From: Haberlea rhodopensis
Lineage: Eukaryota > Streptophyta > Magnoliopsida > Lamiales > Gesneriaceae
Reading direction: 5' to 3'
Assembly: GCA_907163345.1 (NCBI GenBank)
Contig: CAJQUN010000007.1
Location: 7,020,582 to 7,084,581, forward strand
DNA length: 64,000 bases
The notes under the pieces are model-generated. The model did no database searches, was not told the DNA's origin, and was given only the letters and a program-made list of their open reading frames with translations. Positions 43,575-56,053 of this stretch are shown here, piece after piece. Both the position numbers and the translations under genes were made by a program. Each line of letters starts with the position of its first letter. Position 1 is the first letter of the stretch.

Positions 43575-45983
43575 CTACTTCCTTGCTGAAGATTGAGCTG
43601 GCTTGAAATCCTTTCTCTTTTCCCCCTTTTTGTCAGCAGCAATCTCCTGAAGAAAGTCTACAATCTGGGCGAGCTGAGCGCTGATAGCATCAAGACGAGT
43701 GTCTTGAGCAATAAGGGACTTTGCGACGGAAGCTCGAACTTCAGTGGCCAGCTCGATCTGTTCTTTTCTCAGGCAGTTATTATAGGAAGCTTGCTGAGAG
43801 AACAGATCATTCAGTCCACGCTGAATACTGCTAATGTTAGCCGTCATCTTCTCTTTGAAAGATTCAAAATCCAAGAATGTAGCCCTCTGACTTTGATGAA
43901 CTTCTATAACTCGTTGAGATAGAGATAGACAGTTATCAGAAAGGTGTTGAAGTGACTTGGCCAGGGATGGGGCATCATCAGATAGATGGCTTGGAGAGTG
44001 ATCAGATGGCGACAAAGGATGATCAACCTCTGCGGCAATTGGAACAAGCGAAGACATATCAGATTGACGTGTTTCGGACCGGATCAACATAACCAAGTCC
44101 GAGGAGAAGTCTTCCAAAAATGCTATATCTTCAGCAGACTGATCTGGAGGAGTGATAGGTCTGGTAGGCTCCTCAACCTATAACGCTGCAACAACTGTCG
44201 ACACCACCAGATCCGGATCGACAAAGTATGGTGAGACGACTGTCGTATGTTCGGCGGTTGGACTGTGCTGAAAGTGAGAGACTGAGGATGCTAGGGGGAT
44301 GGAAGTTGTTGGAGATTCCAGCATTACATCCATGGCTTCAGTATCTGCTGCAGACGGAACATTAGTCAGTGTCTGCTCCATTGTACCAGAAGGAAGTGGC
44401 TCAATAAATGGTTCAACCATAGTCTTGCTCGCAGATGGGTGATCCGGGCTGGGAACTGGAGTGGATATGTTGAGCTTCTGTCGTTGAAAACGAATAGCCA
44501 ATTGAAGAGCATGAACATCCATTTCCAGCTGAGCAATGACAGCACCATCATCTTTGGCAGTCGGTGTGTTGGCATCAAAATTTGCCTTCTTGGCTGCAAT
44601 GAGCAAGTTGGCCAGTCTGAATCTGTGGTTAGCCTGGAACAAGTCTTTGCGATGAACCGCAATTTGTACGTCATCAGTCTCTGTCCCCTTAAGGACTTCT
44701 TGTTCCATCTTTTGGAGTCTCTTCAGCTTGCCGAAGAACATATCAAAGTGGTTGATCGTTCTGTATGCAACATATTCATCAAACACCACAGTAAGCTCCT
44801 TTACTTTTTCTTCAACGTCTTCCATGGCGATATCGATAGTAGTTTGCGCGGCTGACTTGGGTTTGGAAGAGAGAGGTTCAGTGATAACTGCCTTGCCTTT
44901 GCCGGAAGGAGACGAGGTCTTGATCCCTGATTGAGTGTAATCTCCCAATTCTGTGATAATAATGCCCTTGACCACAGGGATGGCAGAAGGGACTCGGATG
45001 GTGACTTTGGGTACAGTGACTGGAATGGATTGAGTTGTAGTTTGGGGTGCAGGGGTGGCTTTTGTGGAGGGCAAGATAGGTAAGGTTTTAATGGGTAAGG
45101 TTTTGATGGGCTTGGTGATCTGGGTTCTTGGCTTCTTTGGAGGGGGCTTGGCTGGAGATGAAGTAGCAGACTGAGTTTCCTCTGAGTCAGTCTGGATTGT
45201 CAGTTTGCGCTTGACTCGAGTTTTTTTAGCAGCAGCCTGTTCTTGTCCCTTTTCAATCTTGACAGCCACCAGATCGGAAGAAGTGGGTGGAGCACTTTTG
45301 GACTTAAGTAGTGCCAATCCCTTGGGGTTGAGAATTTTGAAGGGGCTCAAAGCAGACGGCTTCCCCAGCTCGATGTCCAATGTCTCCAATAGCTTGCTGA
45401 GGGGAACTGCAAAGCAGACAGCCTGTTTGGATGCGATAACTGTTTCCAGCAGAACTCCAAACAAGATTGCGGACCAGTTCATTTTCTGTCCGGAGTAAAT
45501 AGCAGTCATGGCCCGGAATTTTTCGGCAGTGACGACGTCATAGCTTCCGGCTTTTCCCAATAATGGCTTGCCAACAATCTCGCAGAGAACTTGGAAATGA
45601 AATAACATCTCCTTCTTCTTGAAGGATGGCTGCAGTCGGTGGCCAAAAATAGATACTTTCCCTTGAAGATCGGTGATAGTGGCCTGAGGGATGTGGCCAA
45701 ACTCAGTCAGTCCGGTGTTGGGAAGACCAAAGGTCTTTGATAGCCTCGACTGAGAAATGTCAAAAGATTTGCCCTTGACGGAAGTGGAGATGAACGTCTT
45801 CTGAGACACAGCATTGGCGAACAACTCTCGAATCTCCGACTCGTAAACCACCGTCCCGCATTCCAGAAAGTTCCTTAATCCAGAGGATTCCAATGATTTG
45901 AACATGGAAACTATTTCTGGATTTTCAGCTCTGTAGATTTCATTGAACTCAACAGATAGAGAGCTATGAGTGATAGTGGCCAT
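43575..45983 (-). pseudogene. SIRE-1 third ORF ('env-like' position), one in-frame stop
   Basis: A frame of about 800 codons starts at ATG 45983 ('MATITHSSLSVEFNEIYRAE'). It is broken once, by TAG at 44175-44177 after 601 aa, then continues in the same frame to 43575 (last stretch from about 44117). The first ~220 aa form a compact domain ('GKSFDISQSRLSKTFGLP', 'MLFHFQVLCEIVGKPLLGKA', 'FRAMTAIYSGQKMNWS'). A long Lys/Pro/Thr-rich linker and helical, probably coiled-coil C-terminal parts follow. I see no signal peptide or clear membrane anchor, so an envelope role is not supported by sequence. The function is unknown. It differs from a normal cellular gene in lying between pol and the 3' LTR. 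Confidence 0.75.
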
Positions 45984-46411
45984 TTGAGTATGTAAAGAAG
46001 ATTGCGAAGAAATTTGAGATATTTGAAAGTTAGAAACAGATAGCAGTAATTCGTAAAAAGTGAAATGAAAGTGAGATGTTCAGCCCGCTAAATAGGAGAG
46101 AGAGGACACGTGTCTGTTTCTCGATGACTGATATCTAAGTAATTCAAAATAAACGGTTAGGATGAAAGAGAGATAAGGCGGTTAAAATATGATCAGTACG
46201 GGCGGTAATAAACAATTACTTTATTAAAGACTGGTTGACCAGACAGATCATGGGATAATATCAGATTTGACATAGATCGGTCTGAAAGTTCGGACCGATC
46301 TGTGTCTTTCTGATCGTTGTATGATCGATCTGTGCCATCATACAATCTTTAATGCAAACAAATACCTCTAAAATATCAAGATAAGTCTATTAAACCAAGA
46401 ATTTGACGAAA

Positions 46412-49400
46412 CTAATTAAACTTAGCCTCAGAAAGTGGTTTGGTGAAGATATCTGGTTCTTGCTGGTCTGTTAAAATATGCTCAATCCGAATTTCCTTTT
46501 TGCCAATGTGATCTCGAATAAAACGATATCTGATATCAATATGCTTTGTTCAAGAGTGCAAAACTGGATTATACGTTATGGCAATTGCACTGGTGTTGTC
46601 ACAAAATATCGGAGATTCAACAGCTTGAATGCCATAGTCTTTGAGCTGATGTTGAATCCAGAGCATTTGAGCGCAACAGCTTCCAGCGGCAAGATATTCT
46701 GCCTGAACTGTAGATGTGGCGATTGATGTTTGCTTCTTGCTAAACCATGAGATCAATCTTTCACCTAGAAATTGACATGTTCCACTGGTGCTTTTGCGAT
46801 CAATCTTATACCCAGCATAGTCAGCGTCTGAATATCCAACTAAACTGAAATTTGAATCTTTGGAGTACCAAAGACCAACGTTCTGAGATCCTTTTAAGTA
46901 TTTAAGAATGCGCTTGGCAGCAATAAAGTGTGATTGCTTTGGATCTGACTGAAATCTAGCGCACATACAGACTGAGAACATAATATCAGGCCGGCTCGCT
47001 GTAAGATACAAGAGCGATCGGATCAATACTCGATACATCGTTACTTCCACTGCTGTTCCCCCTTCGTCTTTATCTAGCTTAATTGAAGGACTCATTGGAG
47101 TTGATGCAGTTGAACAAGTTTCCATTCCGAATCTTTTGAGAAGCTTTTTGGTATACTTGGTCTGATTGATAAAAATATCATTGCTGAGCTGTTTGACTTG
47201 GAGACCCAGAAAGAATGAAAGTTCTCCCATCATACTCATCTCAAACTGTCCCTGCATTAACTTAGAGAATTTCTCGCAGAGTTTGGGGTTAGTTGACCCA
47301 AAAATGATATCGTCAACATAAATTTGAACTAATAAGGTATGTTCCCCCTTAATAAATTTAAATAAAGTTTTATCCACTGAGCCGATCTGAAAATCGTGGT
47401 TCATAAGAAATTGAGACAGAGTGTCATACCAGGCTCTTGGAGCTTGTTTCAGTCCATATACCGCTTTATTCAGTAGATATACATGATCTGGAAATGAGTG
47501 GTTCTGAAATCCAGGAGGTTGCTCAATGTAGACTTCCTCCTGAAGCTTACCATTAAGAAAAGAACTCTTAACGTCCATTTGATATACTTTGAAGTCTTTA
47601 AAAGCAGCATAAGCAAGAAAGATTCGGATTGCTTCAAGTCTGGCGACTGGTGCAAAAGATTCATCGAAATCAATTCCTTCTTCTTGTCGGAAGCCTTGAG
47701 CCACCAATCTGGCCTTGTTTCTAACCACCACTCCATCTGCATCTAGCTTGTTTCTGAAAACCCATCTGGTTCCAATAACAGGCAGACCACTTGGCGTGGG
47801 GGTTAGACTCCAGACTTGATTTTGTTCAAATTGATTAAGCTCTTCTTGCATGGCTTTAATCCAGTTGTAATCACTCAAAGCTTCATCAATCTTTTTGGGT
47901 TCCAGATTAGATATAAAAGCTACATGAGTGAATTCATCCATCATCTGTCCTCTGGTTCTTATAGGTGCAGAAGGACTTCCAATTACTAGATCAGGTGGAT
48001 GCCTCTTTGTCCATCGATAGCTCGATTCTGGATTATCTGGTCCAGAAGGATGAGTAGTAGCAACATTATCAGCATCTGCTTTAACATTATAGTTTAGAAC
48101 CTCCGGATCGGTTCGATCTGGATGAGCTCGATCTGGAAGAACTTCAGTGCCTTGATCCGGTCTATCTGGTACTTCAGGTTCCGGTGGATTGTCTCTTGAC
48201 CTATTAGCTACAATCTCATCATCACTGTTAGCTTCGAGATGGATATTTTCCATCTGATTTTGAATTGATTCCTTGTTACCCTCATTACATAAAGATTCAT
48301 CAAACACTACATGAACTGATTCTTCTACGGTTAAAGTGCGATTATTGAAGATGCGAAAAGCTTTACTATTGGATGAATATCATAAGAATATTCCATTATT
48401 TGATTTAGCTTCGAATGCTGTAAGATGATTCTTACCATTATTGTGAACGAAGCATTTGCAGCCAAACACATGAAGGTGAGAGATAGACGGTATGTTACCT
48501 GTTCATACTTCATATGGAGTTAGATTCAACTTCTTGTTAATCATAGATCGATTTTGAGTGTAGCATGCAGTATTTACAGCTTCTGCCCAGAACTTTTGGG
48601 AAATACCAGAATCTGCAAGCATTGTCCTTGCTGCCTCCTTAAGCGTTCTGTTCCTTCGTTCTGCAACTCCATTTTGTTGAGGAGTTCGAGCAGATGAGAA
48701 TTCATGCTTAATTCCTTGATCTTCTAGAAAGGATTCAAGATTCTGATTTGAGAATTCAGTGTCTTTGTCACTTCTAATCCTATCTATGCTTGATGATTTC
48801 TCACTCTGAGTGCGTTTCAGCAGCTTGATCAACTTCGGACCGGTCTGATCTTTACTGCTCAAAAATATAGTCCATGTAAAACGTGAGTAATCATCAATAA
48901 CAACAAGAGTATACCGCATTCCCCCTAAACTTGTTATTGGTATAGGACCAAACAAGTCCATATGTAATAGTTCTAAGCAGCGTGAGGAGGATTTGGCATT
49001 CTTGTTTTTGAAGGATGATTTGATCTGTTTGCCCATTTGGCAAGCTTCACAGATCTTATCCTTGGCAAAGTCGATCTTGGGCAGACCGACAACTAAATCA
49101 TGTTTACACAGGCTAGAGATAGTCTTAAAGTTGAGATGATTTAAGCGTTTATGCCATAGCCAGTGTTTATTATCATTATTCGTGATGAAGCAAGTAGGAT
49201 TATCAGGTTGAGCAAAGTTCCAGTTAATTTTATATGTGTTTCCATTTCTGATTCCTACAAGCATGGTCATACCGTCTGACATTTTAACAGTGCAAGTGTG
49301 TTTGTGAAATTCTACAGCATAACCATTATCACATAGTTGACTTATACTGATCAGATTATAGCATAGATTTTCAACTAATAGCACATCATTGATAGTAATA

Positions 49401-49570
49401 TTACCATGGACAGTCTTACCCTTGCCCACAGTCTTACCCTTTGAGTTATCTCCGAAGATGATCTTGGGTCCATTACATTCTGTGACTTCAGACAATAGTT
49501 CGACGTTTCCTGTCATGTGACGAGAACACCCACTGTCTAAGTACCAGTCCGACGCTTGTTTCTTCAGTAC
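46412..49570 (-). pseudogene. SIRE-1 pol (protease end, integrase, RT, RNase H) with three TGA stops
   Basis: One continuous frame from about 49570 ('WYLDSGCSRHMTG', the protease active-site end) to a TAG at 46412-46414. Integrase has the 'HKRLNHLNF...CEACQMGKQ' zinc finger and 'LLHMDLFGP', 'DDYSRFTW', 'TPQQNGVAERRNRT'. RT has 'YQMDVKSSFLNG', 'YGLKQAPRAWYD' and an intact 'IYVDDIIFGS'. RNase H has 'SDADYAGYKIDRKST' and ends 'IFTKPLSEAKFN'. Stops fall at 48503-48505 (expected Trp), 48380-48382 (expected Gly) and 46550-46552 (expected Arg). Upstream of 49570, stops also break the gag-protease region. Confidence 0.88.
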
Positions 49571-50003
49571 CTATCATCAAGCATAATTACTGTTGGTACC
49601 CAATCCTACTTGGGTCCAGAACGGATTAGCCCTTTGGGAACCCACACCTGTATCAGCTTTAATGGCTTGTGTGTGATGTCCGGGAATTACTGGTGTTAAT
49701 CCCGGTATGGTAATAATCCTTGATGGATTTTTAATTGTGGCAATTAGGAATTAATTGCGGTTTTGGGTCTCCCGAGGTTGTTTAATCGGGCACTTGGGAT
49801 CACTGGATCCAAAGATTGAGATTGTATTCTCATTTCGGTGGAAAACCTTTGAGTTGGGTTTTTAGTGGGACTTGGTGTCCGGGGTGCCTTATGTTGGGGC
49901 CAGTCTGGGGATTTGTTGTTGGAGAGAGAGTTTTTGAGAACAGATGATTTTTAATGAATCATGATGTATTTGTGGAGATATTGGTATTTCGGAGCACTTT
50001 TTG

Positions 50004-50012
50004 CTATATATA
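50004..50012 (+). promoter_or_regulatory. TATA-like box of LARD-2 LTR
   Basis: 'ctatatata' is followed about 45 bp later by a CT-rich stretch, as in LARD-3 (10621) and the second LARD-2 LTR (about 56386). Likely the core promoter of the element; the start site is unknown. Confidence 0.55.
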
Positions 50013-50407
50013 CCAGTTGGACTCGGGATTCCGTCATTTGGGATCCATTTCTCTCTCTCTCCCTCCCCTCTCCTGCGATAAACCCTTCTCCCCCATTTCC
50101 CTTTTCTCCCTTGGAGGAGAAATCGCGGGTAGCTTGGCTCGGAGGCCGGTTTTCTCGAAGATAATCAGGTATTAATCTTCCCCTTGTCATTAGCTTCGGT
50201 TTGATAGTAGTATGGTAGCTTTTGGTTGAGGTTTTGGTTGGCTTTGGGTTTTGGGAATTTTTGGGTTAAAATCCAAAATGTTGATTTCAGTGTTTTCGTG
50301 GAGTTTAATTGTTGTACTTGAGGTGTTGAGGTTGTATGGGGTGTTGGTTTGGAGTTTGGGTGTGAAAAACACCATTAAAGCTCGAGTTTTCGGAAATAAT
50401 TGCAGTC

Positions 50408-50625
50408 CGCGATCGATCTTGGCGAGGCGCCGATCGATCACGACATGCTACTGGATTTGGGAAGGCGATGAAGCAGTAGCGGCGATCGATCGCGAGAAGG
50501 GGGCGATCGATCGTGAGGGCCTTGGCGATCGATCGCGAGATGTGGCGATCGATCGCGGCTTGTTTATTTTCGGGCAGTAGGGTATGGCGATCGATCGCGG
50601 CTTAGCGCCGATCGATCGCGGCCCT
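50408..50625. repeat. GATCGATC palindrome array, LARD-2 5' LTR
   Basis: Eight GATCGATC sites, most in 'ggcgatcgatcgcg', within ~215 bp. In one place this LTR has 'gatcgatcgtgag' where the 3' LTR has 'gatcgatcgcgag', and in another 'gatcgatcacg' versus 'gatcgatcgcg'. The GATCGATC core is conserved at both sites; the flank shows the C-to-T type changes expected at methylated CpG. Confidence 0.85.
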
Positions 50626-50847
50626 GTTCCCTTTGTTTTTTTTCAAAATTTTGGAAAATGTCGGGATTTTGGAATCGGGGTTTTAAGGGGCCGTTTCCGG
50701 GGCAATGTCTACATTCCAATGGGAATGCTATACTTTTAAAATGGATTGGTTGAGGCCAAAGTTTAATAAAATGGAATTCCCGGTTGAATTCTTGGTTATC
50801 TTTTAAACTTGTTAATGGTATATTTTGGGTATTATGCATGCTTAGCC

Positions 50848-50863
50848 GGGGGGGGGGGGGGGG
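50848..50863 (+). repeat. Poly-G tract G16 (LARD-2 5' LTR)
   Basis: It follows 'gcatgcttagcc'. The sister LTR has G14 at 57233-57246 and LARD-3 has G34-TT-G9. Length differs between LTRs that were identical at insertion. Confidence 0.85.
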
Positions 50864-52275
50864 CTTTTATTTTGGTAATCGTCATGGATTGACGATATGA
50901 TTGGGAGTCTTGAACGTGCTTGGACACGTAATCGCATGCTTATTCTTGATTGTGAGTTGTTTATGTGTTTTAGCACATATTTCTCGAGGCATGAAACTCA
51001 AGCAAGGTTTGGCTTGGACTACGGAGACTTAAGGTACGTAGGACGTACGAGCATAGCCTATTTTAGCATTGCAACTGTAAAATGCATGGTGTGTGGTAAT
51101 TGTACTAAATGGGTATTGGAACACATGGTGTATGATGATTGCGTCATATGGACATTGAAATATATGGCACGTGGTAATTGCATCGGATAGGTATTGAAAT
51201 GCATGGTGCATGATATCTGCTATAAGTGGATAACAATATGCATGGTAAATAGTATTTACGTCAAATGGTTATACATTGGGAACCATACGGTGCCGCTATT
51301 GAGCGAGCGATGATTTGGGATGCGATCGCTGTTGAGCGACCATCGGTTATGACGCCGCTATTGTTGAGCGTGCGCGAGGTTTAGTATGCCGCCATTGTGG
51401 AGCGAGCAATGAAACTGGAATATGGAATTATTGGTTAGATATATGTGATATCTATGGTCTCTTACATTATGTTTTTACCATATTGATCATGGAACTTGCA
51501 TAATAGAACGGTATTAGTTAATCTATGTGACGATTAGCTGGTTTTGGGAATTTGATGAGTTTGGTTATTTTGAGAACAGGGACAATACAGGGGATCCCGT
51601 ATGAGGGTGTTTCCATCCAGGGAGTATCATTTAAATTATAGCATTTACATTCTGTAATTGAATTGCAATGTTATGCTTATTGGATTGGTGGTATTGGTAT
51701 GCTCACCCCGTGTGGCGGCTGTCTCTGTTGGGGCAGGTAACACAGGTGCAGCAGCAGTAGCTTTGGAGTTGAGCTCGGGCTGATGATAGAGGTACTTCCA
51801 GGATCGAGGTACCAGAGCTGGTTGAATAAGTACATAGATCCAGTGTTGAGATCGAGCTGTGCTTGGGAGGTGCTTCCAGGATTGAAGTACCGGCAACGGT
51901 ATCCGGTAGAGTGTTTTATACATCAGATACACGCTCATTCATTGGGTGCTCTTATGTGAGTACATTTTACGTGTATATGGAATGTATAAATGGACTACGG
52001 CTTTTCTCTGTTCATTTATGGGTTACATGCAATTAAATGTGGAATTGCTAAATGAACTAAGAACATGTTAGTGTATTATGAGGGTGCATGTCATATATGT
52101 AATCTTGGTTGGGGGATTTGCATATTATATGGGATGAATGCAAGAAATTTTATGGATCACCAACTTGGTGTAGCACTTGCACATGGCTTTTCCCCATGAA
52201 TTATGATTATATGCACTAATGGTATGGATTAATACACTAATAACGGGTTTAGGGCACGGGGGGTCCTTACATTAG

Positions 52276-52287
52276 TGGTATCAGAGC
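52276..52287 (+). other. LARD-2 primer binding site (tRNA-Met type)
   Basis: TGGTATCAGAGC begins 4 bp after the 5' LTR end ('ttag' spacer), the same spacing as in LARD-1 on the other strand. Confidence 0.88.
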
Positions 52288-52609
52288 AGTGGCTAGCTCT
52301 TTGGGGCTGTTGAGGGCCTAGGAACATGTTAATGGGAATGAGAAGCACATACTTATGCATGATGATAGTTAGGGTGCGCGGCACAACTATATTGCTTATG
52401 TGCGTTTATGATATGTGTTCATAATTGGAATATTTGTTGCTAACCATGGTGGTTGCAGGGTCTTATGAGACATGGTTGTATGCATTGCGGTTGCATATAC
52501 ATCGGAGTGATGATTCTAATGCTTTGCCGCTAAATGTTGGAGCGAGGTGCATTAAAATACACTCATGGCGATGTTTATTGGAATACAGGTTATGCATTAC
52601 GGTTGCATG

Positions 52610-53345
52610 CACGTCGAAGCGATGATGCCACTGTCGTGTCGAAGCGATGGTAAATGACGCTGTCACGTCGAAGCGATGATGCCGCTGTCGTGCCAAAACA
52701 GTTATTGGAATACGGATTATGCATTACGGTTGCATGCATGGCGTAGCGATGTGAATACTTGCCGCTGTCATATTATAGCGATGAAGAATATTTGCCGCAA
52801 ATATGTCGAAGCGAAGGATAATGCCGCTATCATATTACTATTGCGAGGGATATTATGCCGCTAATATGTCAAAGCGAGGGGTATTTCCGCTGTCATGCCG
52901 GGACGATGGTAAATGCCGCTGTCGTGTCGAAGCGATGGTAAATGCCGTTGTCACGTCGAAGCGATGGTACCACTATCCTGTCGAAGCGATGATGCCGTTG
53001 TCGTGTCGAAGCGATGATACATGCCGCTGTCACATCGAAGCGATGATGCCGCTGTCATGACGTAGCGATGCGATCGGGAACAATGTACTACATGGGTGAG
53101 TACCTCTTGAGTCCGCGATTATTCCGCTATTCTATTGGCGATGGTACATTCCGCCGGGTATTCTATTGGCGATGGTTCATGCCGCCGGGTATTCTATTGG
53201 CGATGGTTCATGTCGCCAGGTATTCTATTGGCGATGGTTCATGCCGCCAGGTATTCTATTGGCGATGGTACATTCCGCCGGGTATTCTATTGGCGATGGT
53301 TCATGCCGCCAGGTATTCTATTGGCGATGGTTCATACCGCCAGGT
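52610..53345 (+). repeat. LARD-2 internal tandem arrays
   Basis: Array A (about 52610-53065) repeats ~25-30-bp units such as 'gtcgaagcgatgatgccgct', each with AGCG and CGCT about 7-11 bp apart. Array B (about 53137-53345) has about seven copies of a 31-bp unit with 'ggcgatggttcatgccgcc' and 'gtattctatt'. The repetitive 149-aa frame across array B (53068-53517) comes from a 31-bp unit that shifts frame each copy, so it is not a convincing gene. Confidence 0.85.
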
Positions 53346-53519
53346 ATTTATAGCGATGTTTTATGCCGCTGACTTTATGGCGAGGGATCATGCCGCCGAT
53401 TCTATAGCGATGGATTATACCGCTATGTGTGTAATACTGGATTATGCCACCTACGAGCAATGGATGCTGCTTATGTACCGCTGGTGGACGATGGATACAG
53501 GTATTCCGCTATCTTGATA

Positions 53520-56053
53520 GAGATGAGGTATGGCAAATTACTTTTGATATCATTATTGTGAATTCCATGTATTGTTTTATACCGTCATGTGTTTGACGAT
53601 GAGATTATGAGTGTCGTGTATCGACAGGTACCGTCATATGTTTGACGATGTTATTTGGGATGTCTATGTGGACGCGTGGCGTCGTCTTGGCGAATAATAC
53701 ATTCGTGATTATGTATTTGGTTGTATGATTTGAGTGCCAATGGTGCGCACATGGTAGAGTCTGGGTCACTAGTTGACGAGACCTTTTTCCGAGCAGGTTT
53801 GCTCGATGGAGCATTGAATGCATTGTACCGGTGAGTGTACCGCATCATGTTATAGAGGTAAATGTTTGTCGAGCAATGATACCCTTGGGTATGCTCGTTG
53901 GGATGGCTAAGGCCAAGTGGTTGGTGGTAAGAGTAGTCATTGAGGAAACTACTCGCTTGTTGTTGTGATGTGTGATAGGCATGGGCACACCCACCGTGAG
54001 GGTGTGGAATAAATCCTAATGGATTAGGATTGCATGGTAATTAAGCATGGACGCCGGGTTGTCCATTGTGCTTTGGTGTTTTAGAGATATGTTGGGCGAT
54101 GACCCACAACTCTAATGGTTTGTACGGTATGGTATACCTGGTTGGAACGTGTGTCGCATTGTTAGGTTGGTATGAGCCTATGAGGCCAGCGAATCGCTAG
54201 CCAAGTATTGTTGCAGTACTTTAGCGTGCTTGTGTTAACCATTATAATGCTCGTTGGATTCGAGTTTGGTGAATCGTATGGTGATACGATGAGGGTTATG
54301 GTAGACTCTTGTAGTCTCTATGTGGCATGGTGATTGAGGTAGGGAATACCTCACGGGGACGTTTATACGCCATTGTTTTGAGGGACTTGTACTGGGACAG
54401 CTCAATTTTGTTGGTATTACCAACGTGAGTGTCAACAAGTCGTGGATAGCTCTGGTTGAGCATCCTTGCATGTGGAATGCAACGGGAGTCACAATGAGTT
54501 GGGAGATATAGTTAGTGGGGTGACACTACTATATTGATTCTATCCCTTGGGGAGCTTGGGGTTGCACTGTCATGGAGACAGCTGGCATTGGTTGAGGGTT
54601 GATGGTGAATCAACAGGGGTAAGCCCTACTAGTGTTGGGCTATGTGATGGCTTCGTACTTTCGGTGAGACGTTCGAGGAGACGTCTCTGGGGTAATGCTC
54701 GAGATCGTGTAGTACTATGGTATTAGTACAGAGCATTACTAGGTTGGGTATACATGGCGTATACGGGTTTCGTTTTGGAAATAGTTGCTTTGATGCACTA
54801 TTTGAACCAATTGCGTACTTTTAGTTCCGCGATATTTTTTGGTAGATATATCCCGGTTTCCGAACGATGGTTCGATGATTGGAGGATCATGGATTCATGA
54901 CATTTTCCTGGAGAGGAAGGTGGTATTATTATACCTACCGGTTGAATCTTTTGGGGAGATTCGTTGTTTTAATTCGTGTGGTGTTGATGTTGAGATCACA
55001 CCCTTTGGTTTTGGTTTGTCAACCATCATTCTCCGTGGGGTGAGAATAATTGAGGTTTGACAGTTAGTTTTGGGATTTGGGTATGATTGGAGATACACGA
55101 GTCTATTGCATTGCGTATGCATGTTGTGATTGGTGTTTGGGCATGTATGCCGTGAGTGTATACGAATGCCAACGTTATTTTGTTCATTGTTGAACACCGA
55201 GTTTGTATGCTTGGTTTAGTGAACCTCCGGTGTGAGATTGTGGAACCTCGAGATCGGTAATCTCGATGGCACGATGCATTCTGATGAATGATCGGGAGGG
55301 TTGTTTGACTCCCCCTGAGGAGGGATTGTCGTGTTTTGAAACCATGGTAGTTTTTGCTGGTTAATTCGATAGCCTCCCTGTTTTAGGATTGTTAAATCCC
55401 AGGATAGCCAAGGGGTGGCCAGGACCCGGATTTGTTTGGTGTCGTGGTTGACATGCGTGGCGGGAATGCAATTGATTCTCTTGCATGACCTCTGTGGAAC
55501 TTGAGACTTTGTGGAGTCTTGATGGTGTGTCGGGACCAAGATATGATTTCTTGGAACACACCGGTGTAAACATCCTCGGTGATGTGTTTTGTGTGGATCA
55601 GTGACCGTGGGTAACCCGGTCCGGGTTGCAAGTGGTGCAACTACTCCTTTGGAGGAGATGGGCTGGGAAGCAAAATCGGATTTTCGGTGAGTATATTGTT
55701 GTATACTAGTGGTCCCCATCATGACGATGCGTGTCAAGCATCGTGGGCAAGTGATGGATGTCACGGGATGATATCTATTTCAGAACCAATGGAGATTTGG
55801 TTGGTTTGCAGTCGTGGTGTGACTTCTGGGACGTTTCACGTCAAGGTATGTTGCTATCTTTCGGATTTGTATTGGTTTTAGCGTTTGCTCTATTTTAGAG
55901 CTTGGTGCGAGATGGGTGTTCTCGCGATTGTTAATTCGATTCTAATATGGTCCAGAATCGGGGTTGTGGCTTTGTTTTGTTGGTGTAGTCCTGGTGTTAC
56001 GTGGAGTACACCGGTGCAATTTCGAGGACGAAATTTTATTAGTGGGGGATAAT
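53520..56053 (+). other. LARD-2 internal region, non-coding, with PPT at its end
   Basis: Collinear with LARD-3 (1-185 and 9047-10442). It holds the intact version of the site where LARD-1 entered LARD-3: 'gtgagacgttcgaggagacg' at about 54664-54683. It ends with 'aatttcgaggacgaaatt' and the purine tract before 56054. A 182-aa frame on the opposite strand (55216-55764) is not kept in the relatives and is not called. Confidence 0.75.

Larger units (their letters stand above)
49672..52271 (+). repeat. LARD-2 5' LTR
   Basis: A 2600-bp LTR from TGTGATGTCCGGG to GGGGTCCTTACA. It holds 'ctatatata' (50004-50012), a CT-rich leader (about 50050-50115), the GATCGATC array (50408-50625), G16 (50848-50863) and an AGCG/CGCT hairpin-like block (51295-51408). 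Direct repeat of 56054-58654. Confidence 0.92.

Noticed and set aside
53137..53345. CRISPR-like regular short repeats
   Set aside because: The units are contiguous tandem copies without unique spacers, inside a plant retrotransposon.
53068..53517. 149-aa repetitive open frame in LARD-2
   Set aside because: It reads through a 31-bp tandem repeat, which shifts frame each copy; several frames and both strands are open for the same reason. No such frame exists in LARD-1 or LARD-3.
55216..55764. 182-aa open frame on the minus strand of LARD-2
   Set aside because: It is antisense to the element, has no recognisable domain, and the homologous part of LARD-3 (about 9560-10120) is broken in that frame.
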